A program made the position numbers and the translations under genes. Below are positions 8,362-17,406 of a stretch of DNA of 62,186 nt, one piece after another. The stretch is from NCBI GenBank assembly GCA_015063545.1, contig SVTX01000007.1:1-62186 (forward strand). Direction: 5' to 3'. Origin of the DNA: Oscillospiraceae bacterium (GTDB lineage Bacteria > Bacillota > Clostridia > Oscillospirales > CAG-272). Numbering within the stretch: position 1 is the first letter of the stretch; every line of letters starts with the position of its first letter. The notes below the pieces were generated by a model that saw only the letters and a list, made by a program, of their open reading frames with translations, was not told the DNA's origin and did not search any database.

Positions 8362-10803
8362 TTACTGTTTTGAATTTGCGTGTATCTCCGTTGTATGAGA
8401 GGGTGCCGCAGGTATAGCGGTGTACCCATCCTTTTGCGTTGGTATGCGTTGGGGGATGTCCTCGCACACACATGCGAGGGCATGATAGAGAACATCACTT
8501 GCGTGTTTGCAAGGAACAAAAGTTATATTCTCTTTCACCAAAGCGTCAAGTTTATCAATATCTTTTATGTTATCGTGGGGAATAAGCACGGTTGTAACTC
8601 CCGCTGCATAAGCCGCCATGGTCTTTTCACGCAGACCGCCTATGGCAAGCACGTTTCCGCGCAGAGTTATCTCTCCTGTCATTGCCACGTCACGGCGAAC
8701 AGGAATACCTGACAATGCACTTACGAGCGCTGTAAGCATGGTAACTCCCGCGCTGGGACCGTCCTTGGGAACAGCTCCCTCGGGAACGTGAATGTGTATA
8801 TCCTTTTTTGAGTAGAAATCTGTGGGTATGCCGTATTTGGAGGCTATCTGACGCGCATATGTCAAGGCTGCCTTGGCAGATTCTTTCATGACGTCACCAA
8901 GATTTCCCGTGAGTTCCAATTTACCTGTTCCGTCAGTAACGGCAACTTCAATTTTGAGCATATCACCGCCGGACTGAGTATATGCGAGGCCGTTTACCGC
9001 GCCGATCTCGTCTCTGTCGGAGATCTTTTCGGGCAGAAATTTTTCTGCGCCCAAGAGACTTTCCAGATTTTTCGGTGTTACCGTCATGCTCTTGCATTTT
9101 CCGTCTATTATGTTAAGCGCGGCGCGTCTGCAAAGACAAGCAAGCTCACGCTCAAGATTACGAACGCCGGATTCACGGGTGTATGCATCTATTATTTTAG
9201 AGAGAGCCTCATCGGTTATTCTGAGAGTTCTCTTGTTAAGACCGTGTCTTTTGAGCTGTCTGGGAATAAGATGATTTTTTGCTATTGCCGTCTTCTCGCT
9301 CTTTGTGTAAGTATGAAGCTCAATTATCTCCATTCTGTCGATCAAGGGGCGAGCCACCGTCTCAAGAGTGTTGGCGGTTGCGATAAATATGCACTCGGAG
9401 AGGTCGAAGGGAAGCTCTATAAAGTGATCGCGGAAGAATTTGTTCTGTTCGGGATCAAGAGCCTCAAGCAGCGCGCTTGCGGGATCTCCGCGTCCGTCAC
9501 TTGCCATCTTGTCTATCTCGTCGAGCAAAATAAGGGGATTTGAACTCTCCGCCGATATGAGCGCGTTTATGATTCTGCCGGGCATAGCTCCGACGTATGT
9601 TTTTCTGTGGCCGCGGATATCAGCCTCATCGCGTACACCGCCGAGAGAAACCCGTACGTATTTGCGATTCATTGCGCGCGCCAAAGAAGCCGCAATAGAA
9701 GTCTTACCCACACCGGGAGGTCCGTAAAGACATATTATCTGTCCTTTAAGAGAAGGATTGAGTTGCTTTACCGCGAGATATTCGAGAAGTCTTTTTTTGA
9801 CGTCTTCAAGCCCCTCATGATCGGCATCAAGAATTTCTCTTGCTGCGGAGACGTCTGCGCGGTCGTCTGTCTTTTTACCCCAAGGGAGCTCCAAACAAGT
9901 ATCAAGGTAATTTGTAAGTACCGTGGACTCAGCCGAGCCAAAGGGAGTTTTTGCGAGCTTTTCGTTTTCTTTAAGAAGTTTTTTGCGAACTTCTTCAGGC
10001 ATATCGGCATCCATTATTCTGTCATAGTATTCGTCAGTATCCGACGCGCCCTCGCCAAGCTCCTCCTGAATAGCCTTCATCTCCTCGCGAAGATAATATT
10101 CCTTTTGTCCTTTTGCTATGCGTTCGCGAGTTTTTTTCTGCAGAGCTGCCTCGTATGAAAGGATCTTTCCCTCGTGAGCGAGTATCTCTATGAGAGTTTC
10201 TATTCTTGCGTAAGGTTCGAATATTGCAAGAACGTCGAGCTTGTCTTCTATCTTTTCAAGAATATGGGATGCTATGAAATCGGCAAGCTGCGCGGGATTT
10301 CGTATGCTTTTTGCGGTGGACATCACATCACCCGAAGCAAGTGCGGGGATGATGTTTGCAATTTCTTCTACCGCGTGGATCATTTCTCTTGCGTAAGCTT
10401 CTCCGCGAATACCCCCGTCATTTGCGAGTATGACGGTCTTTGCCATAACGTCGGCGATATTGTATTTGCCGGTCGGGCGGTAGGAGATAAGAGATGCTCT
10501 TGAAAGACCTTCAGCGATGATACGCGTTCCGCCGTCTGCGGATTTTATAAGCTGCTTGATTCTTGCAACGGTACCTACGTTAAAAAGAATGTCACCGTCT
10601 ATGGAATCAACGTCGGACGCTGGCTTTATGGGGACTAAAATTATGTAGCCCGTACCTTTTGCCGCGTCGCGCGCTGCTTCTATTGAATTGAAGCTGTCTT
10701 TTCTCAGCTCGCAGTTTATTATTTCGCCGGGGAAGGCAACCGTGTCCTTAAGTGCGACAACAGGTAAGGTAAGCCTTTCGACGCTTTCTGTGAATTTTGA
10801 CAT
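8362..10803 (-). CDS. lon: ATP-dependent protease Lon
   Basis: Cytoplasmic AAA+ serine protease for misfolded and regulatory proteins. The 813-aa protein has the N-terminal substrate-recognition domain, Walker [10 protein letters not shown], Walker [11 protein letters not shown], and the C-terminal protease domain with catalytic Ser in [11 protein letters not shown] and Lys in [14 protein letters not shown]. Length is normal, with a short unstructured tail. The ATG is preceded by GAAAGGA. Upstream (10804-10980) is AT-rich with TATAAT-like boxes. I saw no HrcA or CtsR operator. A candidate regulatory RNA lies further upstream on the same strand. Confidence 0.97.
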   Translation of the reverse strand: MSKFTESVERLTLPVVALKDTVAFPGEIINCELRKDSFNSIEAARDAAKGTGYIILVPIKPASDVDSIDGDILFNVGTVARIKQLIKSADGGTRIIAEGLSRASLISYRPTGKYNIADVMAKTVILANDGGIRGEAYAREMIHAVEEIANIIPALASGDVMSTAKSIRNPAQLADFIASHILEKIEDKLDVLAIFEPYARIETLIEILAHEGKILSYEAALQKKTRERIAKGQKEYYLREEMKAIQEELGEGASDTDEYYDRIMDADMPEEVRKKLLKENEKLAKTPFGSAESTVLTNYLDTCLELPWGKKTDDRADVSAAREILDADHEGLEDVKKRLLEYLAVKQLNPSLKGQIICLYGPPGVGKTSIAASLARAMNRKYVRVSLGGVRDEADIRGHRKTYVGAMPGRIINALISAESSNPLILLDEIDKMASDGRGDPASALLEALDPEQNKFFRDHFIELPFDLSECIFIATANTLETVARPLIDRMEIIELHTYTKSEKTAIAKNHLIPRQLKRHGLNKRTLRITDEALSKIIDAYTRESGVRNLERELACLCRRAALNIIDGKCKSMTVTPKNLESLLGAEKFLPEKISDRDEIGAVNGLAYTQSGGDMLKIEVAVTDGTGKLELTGNLGDVMKESAKAALTYARQIASKYGIPTDFYSKKDIHIHVPEGAVPKDGPSAGVTMLTALVSALSGIPVRRDVAMTGEITLRGNVLAIGGLREKTMAAYAAGVTTVLIPHDNIKDIDKLDALVKENITFVPCKHASDVLYHALACVCEDIPQRIPTQKDGYTAIPAAPSHTTEIHANSKQ

Positions 10804-10980
10804 ATATAGATATCCTTTCGGGGTGTTTCAGTTGAATATTTTTGCGTATAGTTCATCAATTATATTATTATATCACAACTTTTTTGTAATTTCCATAGTT
10901 TTTCGAGAATATTTACAAATTTTATACTGTATTTAATTCATTTTCTCACGACGTATGTGCAACACAGCGTTTTTGACAAT

Positions 10981-11098
10981 AAAAAAGCACAACCGGACCG
11001 TCACCCCTCGTGCTTTGATATCATTAGATTGATATTTCGGAAGATGCTCTCGCCTGTTGTGCAATATTTGACGGTCAAGCCCATGCAGGATTGACCGC
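10981..11098 (-). ncRNA. Candidate switch-like RNA upstream of lon
   Basis: About 118 nt on the minus strand, starting at a strong promoter. It opens with a hairpin (11097-11072, CGGTCAA with TTGACCG). An intrinsic terminator closes it: AAAGCAC at 11016-11010 pairs with GTGCTTT at 10990-10984, ending in T6. Two alternative helices compete: GCACAAC (11062-11056) with GTTGTGC (10993-10987), which destroys the terminator, and GACCGTC (11076-11070) with GACGGTC (11002-10996), which opens the first hairpin. Together these form a possible pseudoknot. I do not recognise the family. It could be a lon leader or a free small RNA. Confidence 0.5.
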
Positions 11099-11104
11099 TT
11101 ATTC

Positions 11105-11133
11105 ATTATACACCGAAATTTGGGATTTGTAAA
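11105..11133 (-). promoter_or_regulatory. Promoter of the candidate RNA upstream of lon
   Basis: Minus strand: -35 TTTACA (11133-11128), 17-bp spacer, -10 TATAAT (11110-11105). The predicted start, around 11098, falls exactly at the base of the first hairpin. Confidence 0.65.
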
Positions 11134-11281
11134 TTATCAAAGTTGACGATTTTTTCGTGAATATTTCGTCGTTTTGAATACAGAGTAGAAAAATGACGGA
11201 TTATGTCGTAGTGCTTTTTGTGCATTCTTGTGTCGTAGTGAAAAGCCTCGAAAAAATCGCAAAAAAATTTTCAAAAAACTC

Positions 11282-11310
11282 TTGACAAGCATCGCGACTT
11301 GTGCTATAAT
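11282..11310 (+). promoter_or_regulatory. Promoter of infC-rpmI-rplT
   Basis: Consensus sigma-A promoter: TTGACA (11282-11287), 17-bp spacer, TATAAT (11305-11310). It drives a leader of about 195 nt before infC. The 11134-11281 stretch between the two divergent promoters is AT-rich and holds nothing I can name. Confidence 0.8.
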
Positions 11311-11316
11311 CTACTC

Positions 11317-11446
11317 CGTAACAAAGAGAAGTCCCACTTCCACCGGACCGCATGGGCGAGTCACGGTTAATAATTTTCTTCACGTGTGAACAGTCATAGG
11401 TGGAGTAGATGAGTGCGTCGGGATTTCTGTGTTCCCGGCGTTTTTT
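11317..11446 (+). promoter_or_regulatory. L20-type infC leader with attenuator
   Basis: Resembles the Firmicutes infC leader through which ribosomal protein L20 represses its own operon. The terminator is GCGTCGGGA (11415-11423) with TCCCGGCG (11433-11440) and T6 (11441-11446). An antiterminator is visible: GAAGTCCC (11328-11335) can pair over 8 bp with GGGATTTC (11420-11427), overlapping the terminator stem. TCCACC near 11340 can also pair with GGTGGA near 11400. The L20 role comes from the Bacillus system; the alternative pairings are read here. Confidence 0.75.
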
Positions 11447-11512
11447 GTCGGTATAAACCATGTACAAATATTATAGCATAAAACAAAATTTATTTTTTGG
11501 AGGTGTTTAGTC

Positions 11513-12043
11513 ATAGCAACTAACAAAGAAAAAGACACTCTTATTAATGAAGACATTGATTTTCCGCAGATAAGAGTAATCGGTTCGGACGGAGAGCAGC
11601 TTGGTATAATGAGTTCCGAGCAAGCGCTCAAAATGGCGTACGATAAGGGCCTTGACCTTGTGGCAATGTCCGCTCAGGCAAATCCCCCCGTATGCAAAAT
11701 TATGGATTTCGGCAAGTACCGCTTTGAGCGTGAAAAGCGCGAAAAGGAAGCAAAGAAAAAGCAACAGACGGTCGAGCTTAAGGAAATTCAGCTTTCGCCC
11801 AGAATCGATACGCATGACTTTGAGACAAAGGCGAAGCAGGCAGTTAAATTCCTTTCGTCCGGCAATAAGGTGCGTGTTGTTATGAGATTTAAGGGAAGAG
11901 AAATGAGCCACATGGCAATCGGCCGTGAGATAATTGACAAGTTTGCAGAGTTCTGCTCTGAGGTAGGCAACGTAGATAAAAAGCCTTCGGTCGACGGCAG
12001 AATAATGAGCATGGTCATCTCGCCCATCACTCAGAAAAAATAA
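11513..12043 (+). CDS. infC: Translation initiation factor IF-3 (non-canonical ATA start)
   Basis: IF-3 binds the 30S subunit and monitors start-codon selection. The full N-domain reads through INEDIDFPQIRVIGSDGEQLGIMS only if translation begins at ATA (11513). GGAGG at 11499-11503 lies 9 nt before it, and no ATG, GTG or TTG is near in frame. This gives 176 aa, the normal length. The ATG at 11609 would delete about 32 residues of the N-domain and has no ribosome binding site. Rare AUU/AUA starts allow IF-3 autoregulation. First gene of the ribosomal operon. Confidence 0.93.
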   Translation: MATNKEKDTLINEDIDFPQIRVIGSDGEQLGIMSSEQALKMAYDKGLDLVAMSAQANPPVCKIMDFGKYRFEREKREKEAKKKQQTVELKEIQLSPRIDTHDFETKAKQAVKFLSSGNKVRVVMRFKGREMSHMAIGREIIDKFAEFCSEVGNVDKKPSVDGRIMSMVISPITQKK

Positions 12044-12077
12044 TATTTGTAAATAAAATTTAAAGGAGTATATAATC

Positions 12078-12272
12078 ATGGGAAAAATCAAGACACATAA
12101 GGCTTCTGCCAAGAGATTTTCCGTTACCGGAACAGGCAAGGTAAAGATGAATCACTGTCATCACCGTCACAATCTCGGACTTAAGAGCCAGAAGAGAAAG
12201 AGACATCTTCGCACAGGTGCAATCATGAGCGAGGCAATGGCTCCCAACATCAGAATTCTCATTCAGAAGTAA
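12078..12272 (+). CDS. rpmI: 50S ribosomal protein L35
   Basis: 64-aa basic protein of the large subunit. It shows the family pattern KIKTHKASAKRFSVTGTGKVK, with the H/R-rich HCHHRHNLGLKSQKRKRHLR centre. A Shine-Dalgarno (AAAGGAG) precedes the ATG. It lies between infC and rplT as in nearly all bacteria. Confidence 0.98.
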   Translation: MGKIKTHKASAKRFSVTGTGKVKMNHCHHRHNLGLKSQKRKRHLRTGAIMSEAMAPNIRILIQK

Positions 12273-12369
12273 TTCTGCGCGGCGAAGCCGCAAATCACGG
12301 TCCTAAGAGGACAATCCACAAAAAACATCGAGCCTTGCTGATGGCAGGCACTATAGAAGGAGTAAGAAA

Positions 12370-12723
12370 ATGGCAAGAATTAAGGGCGCTCTTATGACGC
12401 GCAAGAGAAGAAATAAGATACTTAAGGCTGCGAAGGGTTACTGGGGTGCAAAGTCCAAGCACTTCAAGATGGCTAAGCAAGCTGTAATGAAGAGCGGTAA
12501 CTACGCATTTATTGGACGTAAGCTCAAGAAGAGAGACATGAGAAGACTCTGGATCACCAGAATCTCTGCTCAGGCAAAGGTTTGCGGCATGAACTATTCT
12601 ACATTCATGAACGGTCTCAAGAAGGCAGGCATTACACTTAACAGAAAGATGCTCGCTGAGCTCGCAGTTAACGATAAGGAAGCATTTGCAGCTCTCGCAG
12701 AGCAGGCAAAGGCAGCTCTTTAA
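12370..12723 (+). CDS. rplT: 50S ribosomal protein L20
   Basis: 117-aa 23S rRNA-binding assembly protein, and the probable autoregulator acting on the infC leader. Recognised by [17 protein letters not shown] near the N-terminus and [15 protein letters not shown]. The 97-bp gap after rpmI contains a small hairpin (GCGGCGAAGCCGC) but no promoter that I trust. A terminator follows immediately. Confidence 0.98.
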   Translation: MARIKGALMTRKRRNKILKAAKGYWGAKSKHFKMAKQAVMKSGNYAFIGRKLKKRDMRRLWITRISAQAKVCGMNYSTFMNGLKKAGITLNRKMLAELAVNDKEAFAALAEQAKAAL

Positions 12724-12732
12724 TCATTGAAT

Positions 12733-12757
12733 AAAAACCCGGTCAAGCCGGGTTTTT
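12733..12757 (+). terminator. Terminator of infC operon
   Basis: ACCCGG/CCGGGT stem with a 5-nt loop, flanked by A5 on the left and T5 on the right, 10 bp after rplT. Confidence 0.9.
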
Positions 12758-12803
12758 GTCATATATACAGGCAAATTCAAAGTGCAAAAAAAGGTTATTT
12801 TTT

Positions 12804-13658
12804 ATGGAAATTTTAGAGGAAATCATTACTTCGGGACAAAACAAATACGTTTCTGAGGCGAGAATGTTGGACGACAGAAAGCGCCGTGACAGCTCGTCAA
12901 TTTTTCGCTTTGACGGCATAAAATTGTTGTGTGAAGCAATCAAACGCGGAGTGGAGTTGGAGTATATACTCGTGTGCGAGGATAAATATTCGGAAATTTT
13001 TGAAAAAACGAATAAAATATATGGCATCAAAAGAGAAAATATATCCTGCCGCATCATACCTGTAAAAAAGTCTGTTTTTGAAAAAATTTCTCAGGAAAAA
13101 TCTCCTGAGGGCGTAATATGTGTGGCAAAATATATTGACAAATTTCATAAATTTGCTATAATAAATAAGGAAGAAAATATCACACCCGATTTCTGCTCGG
13201 ATAATGACGAAAACATTTTGCTTCTTGAATCTGTCAGAGATCCCTCAAATGTGGGGGCTATAATACGGAGCGCTTCGGCATTTGGCGCGGACAGGATTAT
13301 AATGAGCGCGGATTGTGCGGATATTTACAATTCCAAGACTGTCAGAGCATCGATGGGCGTTCTTTTTGACATGAAGATAGACAGAGTGGACAGCCTTGCT
13401 GATGCCGTAAGACAGTTACAAAAGCGCGGACGCAGAGTTTTTGCGGCGGCACTTGACGAACATGCCCAAAAGCTCGGTCAAACGCAAATTTTGCGCGGCG
13501 ACTGTATCCTTATCGGAAACGAAGGACACGGGCTGTCAAGCGATATGATATCGGCTTGTGACTCCAGCTTATACATTCCAATGCGCGGCGATGTTGAATC
13601 ATTAAATGCAGCGGTAGCGGCATCGGTTTTACTCTGGGAGTTTTTTGGCAAAAATTAA
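12804..13658 (+). CDS. TrmH/SpoU family RNA 2-prime-O-methyltransferase (YsgA-like)
   Basis: 284-aa SAM-dependent SPOUT methyltransferase acting on rRNA or tRNA ribose. An N-terminal substrate-binding domain is followed by the knotted SPOUT fold: LESVRDPSNVGAIIRSA (motif 1), IGNEGHGLS (motif 2) and YIPMRGDVESLNAAVA (motif 3). The start is the ATG at 12804; a longer TTG reading from 12756 would begin inside the rplT terminator. It sits directly after rplT, as ysgA does in Bacillus. RlmB-like 23S specificity is possible but not shown. Confidence 0.93.
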   Translation: MEILEEIITSGQNKYVSEARMLDDRKRRDSSSIFRFDGIKLLCEAIKRGVELEYILVCEDKYSEIFEKTNKIYGIKRENISCRIIPVKKSVFEKISQEKSPEGVICVAKYIDKFHKFAIINKEENITPDFCSDNDENILLLESVRDPSNVGAIIRSASAFGADRIIMSADCADIYNSKTVRASMGVLFDMKIDRVDSLADAVRQLQKRGRRVFAAALDEHAQKLGQTQILRGDCILIGNEGHGLSSDMISACDSSLYIPMRGDVESLNAAVAASVLLWEFFGKN

Positions 13659-13686
13659 TCATTGAATGAAAGGCGGGCTTGTTTAT

Positions 13687-15066
13687 ATGAGCGAGTTGAA
13701 ATGGATATGGTTATCTGAAAAATGCGGAGTGGCAAGTCCTAACGTATTGCCTCTTGTGTCGCGTCTCGGGAATATCGATGCTATATACAATGCCGATTTT
13801 GATACCTACGTTTCGGTAGGTGTGGATGAAAGAACGGCTGATATGCTTTGTGATAAGGGACTGGACGGTGCTTATGGGATCATGAGCTGGTGTCAGACCA
13901 ATGCCGTTGGAATTTTGTGTTTCGACAATGAAAAATTCCCCGCATCGCTGAGGGCACTTCCGAATCCTCCGTGCGTGCTGTATTATATAGGTTCGTTACC
14001 CGATCTGAACAGGGAATTGTGTATTTCCGTAGTGGGAACACGTCGCATGAGCGAATACGGAATGAAGGCGGCGTATAAAATATCTTATGAAATTGCCGCA
14101 TCAGGCGCAATAACCGTCAGCGGAATGGCTCTTGGTATTGACGGAGTATCTGCGTGCGCGTCCATAGCCGCAGGCGGAAAGACCTTAGCTATACTTGGTT
14201 GCGGAATAGATGTTGTATATCCTAAGGAGCACTTGACATTACGCAATCAGATTTTGAAAAACGGAGCTATCATTACTGAATATCCCCCTTCAACAAAGCC
14301 CCACGGATATAATTTCCCGGTAAGAAACAGACTGATCAGCGGCATGTGCGTTGCCACGTTGGTAGTAGATGCACCCGAAGGAAGTGGTGCGCTTATAACC
14401 GCGAAAAATGCTATACTGCAAGGCAAGGACGTTTATGCCGTGCCCGGCAACATTGACGGACAGAACACTATGGGCACCAACGGACTCATCCGCGACGGTG
14501 CCACGGCGGTGATGTGCGGCAGAGATATTATAAAAAATTACGCATATCTTTACAGACACGCTATAGATATGCAAAAGCTTACAAAGTCGGAACAATGCTC
14601 CGATTTTGATCCGTCTCCGCTATTGAAAATGAAGGTCGGAATGAGAATAGGTACACCTGCTCCCACTTCCATACCTCGCGAGACAGTACAGCCCAAAGCG
14701 AGTGTATCTGATGAAAAAAACAAGCCAAGCGATTTTGAAAGCTTCAAAGAAAAGTTGATTCAGAAGAAACAACCCGCAAAACGGGTAGCGCCTGAGGTCA
14801 AATCAAACTCGGCGGAAAAGAAAGCAAAGACAGAGCGCCCTGTTGATACCAAAGAGGTAAAGGGCGACAGTTCGGTTGCCGTGTTGGACACTTTGACACC
14901 GCGACAGAAAGAAATATTTTCCGACATGCCTATGGATAAGCCTGTAACGGTAGATTATTTTACTAATTCGGGATACACCATGGGAGAGGTCATGTCGGCT
15001 CTTACAGTGCTGGAGATAAAAGGACTTGTATCCTCGCTTCCCGGCGCGCTTTACATACGAAAATAA
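13687..15066 (+). CDS. dprA: DNA processing protein DprA/Smf
   Basis: Binds incoming single-stranded DNA and loads RecA during natural transformation. The 459-aa protein has an N-terminal helical region, then the Rossmann-like DprA domain (VVGTRRMSEYG, SGMALGIDGVSACAS, VYPKEH, ALITAKNAILQGK, VPGNI). After that comes a Lys/Pro-rich linker of about 100 residues and a C-terminal winged helix. The start at 13687 was chosen over the ATG at 13666 because AAAGGCGGG precedes it. It lies upstream of topA, the usual order in Firmicutes. Confidence 0.95.
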   Translation: MSELKWIWLSEKCGVASPNVLPLVSRLGNIDAIYNADFDTYVSVGVDERTADMLCDKGLDGAYGIMSWCQTNAVGILCFDNEKFPASLRALPNPPCVLYYIGSLPDLNRELCISVVGTRRMSEYGMKAAYKISYEIAASGAITVSGMALGIDGVSACASIAAGGKTLAILGCGIDVVYPKEHLTLRNQILKNGAIITEYPPSTKPHGYNFPVRNRLISGMCVATLVVDAPEGSGALITAKNAILQGKDVYAVPGNIDGQNTMGTNGLIRDGATAVMCGRDIIKNYAYLYRHAIDMQKLTKSEQCSDFDPSPLLKMKVGMRIGTPAPTSIPRETVQPKASVSDEKNKPSDFESFKEKLIQKKQPAKRVAPEVKSNSAEKKAKTERPVDTKEVKGDSSVAVLDTLTPRQKEIFSDMPMDKPVTVDYFTNSGYTMGEVMSALTVLEIKGLVSSLPGALYIRK

Positions 15067-15083
15067 TGAAAGGATATATATAA

Positions 15084-17393
15084 ATGGCAAACCTGGTAAT
15101 AGTGGAGTCACCCTCCAAGGCAAGTACTATTAAAAGCTATCTTGGCTCAAACTACAAAGTTATAGCATCGAAGGGACACGTAAGAGACCTTCCCAAGTCT
15201 ACGCTCGGTGTTGATATAGAAAACAATTTCGATGCTCACTACATCAACATAAGAGGAAAGGGAGATCTTATTAAGGAGATAAGAAAGGAAGCCAAGGCGG
15301 CAAATAAAGTTTTCCTCGCAACTGACCCTGACCGCGAGGGAGAGGCTATTTCGTGGCACCTTGCGATAGCTCTCGGAATTCCCGTAGATAAAACGCTTCG
15401 TGTTACGTTTAATGAAATTACGAAAACAGCGGTAAAGACCGCTATAAAGAATCCCAGACAGGTGGATATGAGCCTTGTTGACGCTCAGCAGGCAAGAAGA
15501 CTTGTGGACAGAATTCTCGGCTACAAGCTCTCCCCCCTTCTTTGGAAGTCCGTAAAAAGCGGTCTTTCGGCAGGGCGCGTTCAGTCTGTTGCTACAAGAA
15601 TCGTCGTTGAAAGAGAAGAGGAGATAAAGGCATTTATTCCCGATGAATATTGGACCATCGATGCAACACTTCTTTCAAGTGACAACAAGCCCTTCACCGT
15701 AAGATTTTACGGTGACGAAAACGGTAAAATTACGCTTTCCAATCAGGATGATGCCATGAAGGTAGTCAACGCGGTTGAAGGCAAGCAGTTTAAAGTTGCT
15801 TCTATCAAGCGTTCAACCCGTCGCAAGATGCCCGCGCCTCCCTTCACGACGTCAACGCTTCAGCAGGATGCGTCAAGACATCTCGGATTCCAGTCTCAGA
15901 GAATAATGAGAGTAGCGCAGGAGCTTTATGAAGGTATCAACCTTGGTCCCGATAACGGCGGTGTGCAAGGTCTTATTACCTATATGCGTACCGACTCTCT
16001 CCGCGTATCCGCAGAGGCGCAGACCGCGGCAAGAGAATTTATCGGTGAGAGATACGGCGAAGAATATAACACCGAATCTCCCAGAATATATAAGTCAAAG
16101 TCGGGGGCGCAGGACGCGCACGAGGCGATACGTCCCGTAAAGATATCGCTTGAGCCTTCCAAGATAAAGAGCTATCTCACAAGCGATCAGTACAAGATAT
16201 ATAAGCTTATTTGGGAGAGATTTATCGCAAGCCAGATGGAGAGCGCAAATCTTGCTACTCTTACTGCGGACTTTGAGTCTGAGGGTTATATTTTCCGTAC
16301 CGGCGGATATACCGTTACTTTCCCCGGATATATGGTGGTTTACGTTGAATCCGAGGAGGAGACACACAATCACGACGAGCATGAAAACCAGAAGGACATA
16401 AAGCTTCCCGATCTTCACGAGAGCGAGATGCTCAACTCCGACAAAATAGATCCCGCAAAGCACTTTACCGAGCCGCCTCCGAGATATAACGAGGCATCGC
16501 TTATCAAGTTCCTTGAGGAGAAGGGAATAGGCCGTCCCAGTACCTATACTCCCATAATCACGACCATCGTTACACGTAACTATGTAAAGCGTGATGGCAA
16601 GGCACTCGTGCCTACCCCCTTGGGAGAGATAACGACCAAGATAATGAGAGAGAATTTTGCAGATATCGTGGATTACAAGTTCACAGCAGACATGGAAGAT
16701 CAGCTTGACGATATTGAAAACGGCAGCTGTTCCATGAACAAGGTATTGGCTGATTTCTGGCAGACATTTGAGGTAACACTCAAGCAGGCTGAAGAAAGAC
16801 TTGGCGACGTAAATATAGAGATCCCCGCAGAGGAAACGGATATAATCTGTGATAAGTGCGGTTCTAAAATGATAGTCAAGAACGGCAGATTTGGAAAGTT
16901 TGCGGCATGCCCTAACTATCCCAAGTGCAGAAACACAAAGCCTCTTGTAAAAGTAGAAGAAGAGGAAGAGCAGCAGATAAAGCCCGAGGAAGAAAAGACC
17001 GAAAAGGCTCAGAAGAAGACTGTAGTTGCCGATTTCAAGTGTGAAAATTGCGGCGCGGACATGGTGCTTCGAAGTGGAAGATACGGAAGTTTCTACGCTT
17101 GCGTAAATTATCCCAAGTGCAAGACTACCAAGCCCAGAACCAAGGATATCGGTGTTGACTGCCCCAAGTGCGGCTCCAAGGTCGTTCTCAAATACGGCAA
17201 GAACAAGAGCGTATTCTACAGCTGTGAAAAGTACCCCACGTGCGACTTCTCGTCTTGGGATATGCCCGTAAACGAAAAATGCCCCGATTGCGGAGAGATA
17301 CTCTTCAGAAAGAAGGGCAAGCCCATCCTCGTATGTCACAATGAAAAGTGCGGATTCACAAAGCAGGCACAGGACCTGCCCGCAGAGGAATGA
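15084..17393 (+). CDS. topA: DNA topoisomerase I
   Basis: Type IA topoisomerase that relaxes negative supercoils by single-strand passage. The 769-aa protein begins with the Toprim domain (LVIVESPSKASTI; acidic DPDREGE) and carries the active-site Tyr in LITYMRTDSLR. Four C-terminal Cys4 zinc-ribbon modules follow: CDKCG, CENCG, CPKCG and CPDCG, with partner Cys pairs in the ACPNYPKC, ACVNYPKC, SCEKYPTC and VCHNEKC patterns. Acidic linkers separate the core and ribbons. AAAGGA precedes the ATG. Confidence 0.98.
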   Translation: MANLVIVESPSKASTIKSYLGSNYKVIASKGHVRDLPKSTLGVDIENNFDAHYINIRGKGDLIKEIRKEAKAANKVFLATDPDREGEAISWHLAIALGIPVDKTLRVTFNEITKTAVKTAIKNPRQVDMSLVDAQQARRLVDRILGYKLSPLLWKSVKSGLSAGRVQSVATRIVVEREEEIKAFIPDEYWTIDATLLSSDNKPFTVRFYGDENGKITLSNQDDAMKVVNAVEGKQFKVASIKRSTRRKMPAPPFTTSTLQQDASRHLGFQSQRIMRVAQELYEGINLGPDNGGVQGLITYMRTDSLRVSAEAQTAAREFIGERYGEEYNTESPRIYKSKSGAQDAHEAIRPVKISLEPSKIKSYLTSDQYKIYKLIWERFIASQMESANLATLTADFESEGYIFRTGGYTVTFPGYMVVYVESEEETHNHDEHENQKDIKLPDLHESEMLNSDKIDPAKHFTEPPPRYNEASLIKFLEEKGIGRPSTYTPIITTIVTRNYVKRDGKALVPTPLGEITTKIMRENFADIVDYKFTADMEDQLDDIENGSCSMNKVLADFWQTFEVTLKQAEERLGDVNIEIPAEETDIICDKCGSKMIVKNGRFGKFAACPNYPKCRNTKPLVKVEEEEEQQIKPEEEKTEKAQKKTVVADFKCENCGADMVLRSGRYGSFYACVNYPKCKTTKPRTKDIGVDCPKCGSKVVLKYGKNKSVFYSCEKYPTCDFSSWDMPVNEKCPDCGEILFRKKGKPILVCHNEKCGFTKQAQDLPAEE

Positions 17394-17406
17394 TCAAGGA
17401 AAATAA

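Noticed and set aside
10975..11100. Signal recognition particle RNA, 6S RNA or a T-box at this site
   Set aside because: None of the conserved cores is present: no SRP apical motif, no large central 6S bubble, and no GGTACC-type T-box element; the total length is too short for 6S or T-box.
11507..12139. Minus-strand frame antisense to infC (about 210 codons)
   Set aside because: Covers infC and the start of rpmI; no promoter or ribosome binding site on that strand.
16095..17339. Minus-strand frame antisense to topA (about 414 codons)
   Set aside because: Falls within the topA core and zinc ribbons, with no initiation signals.
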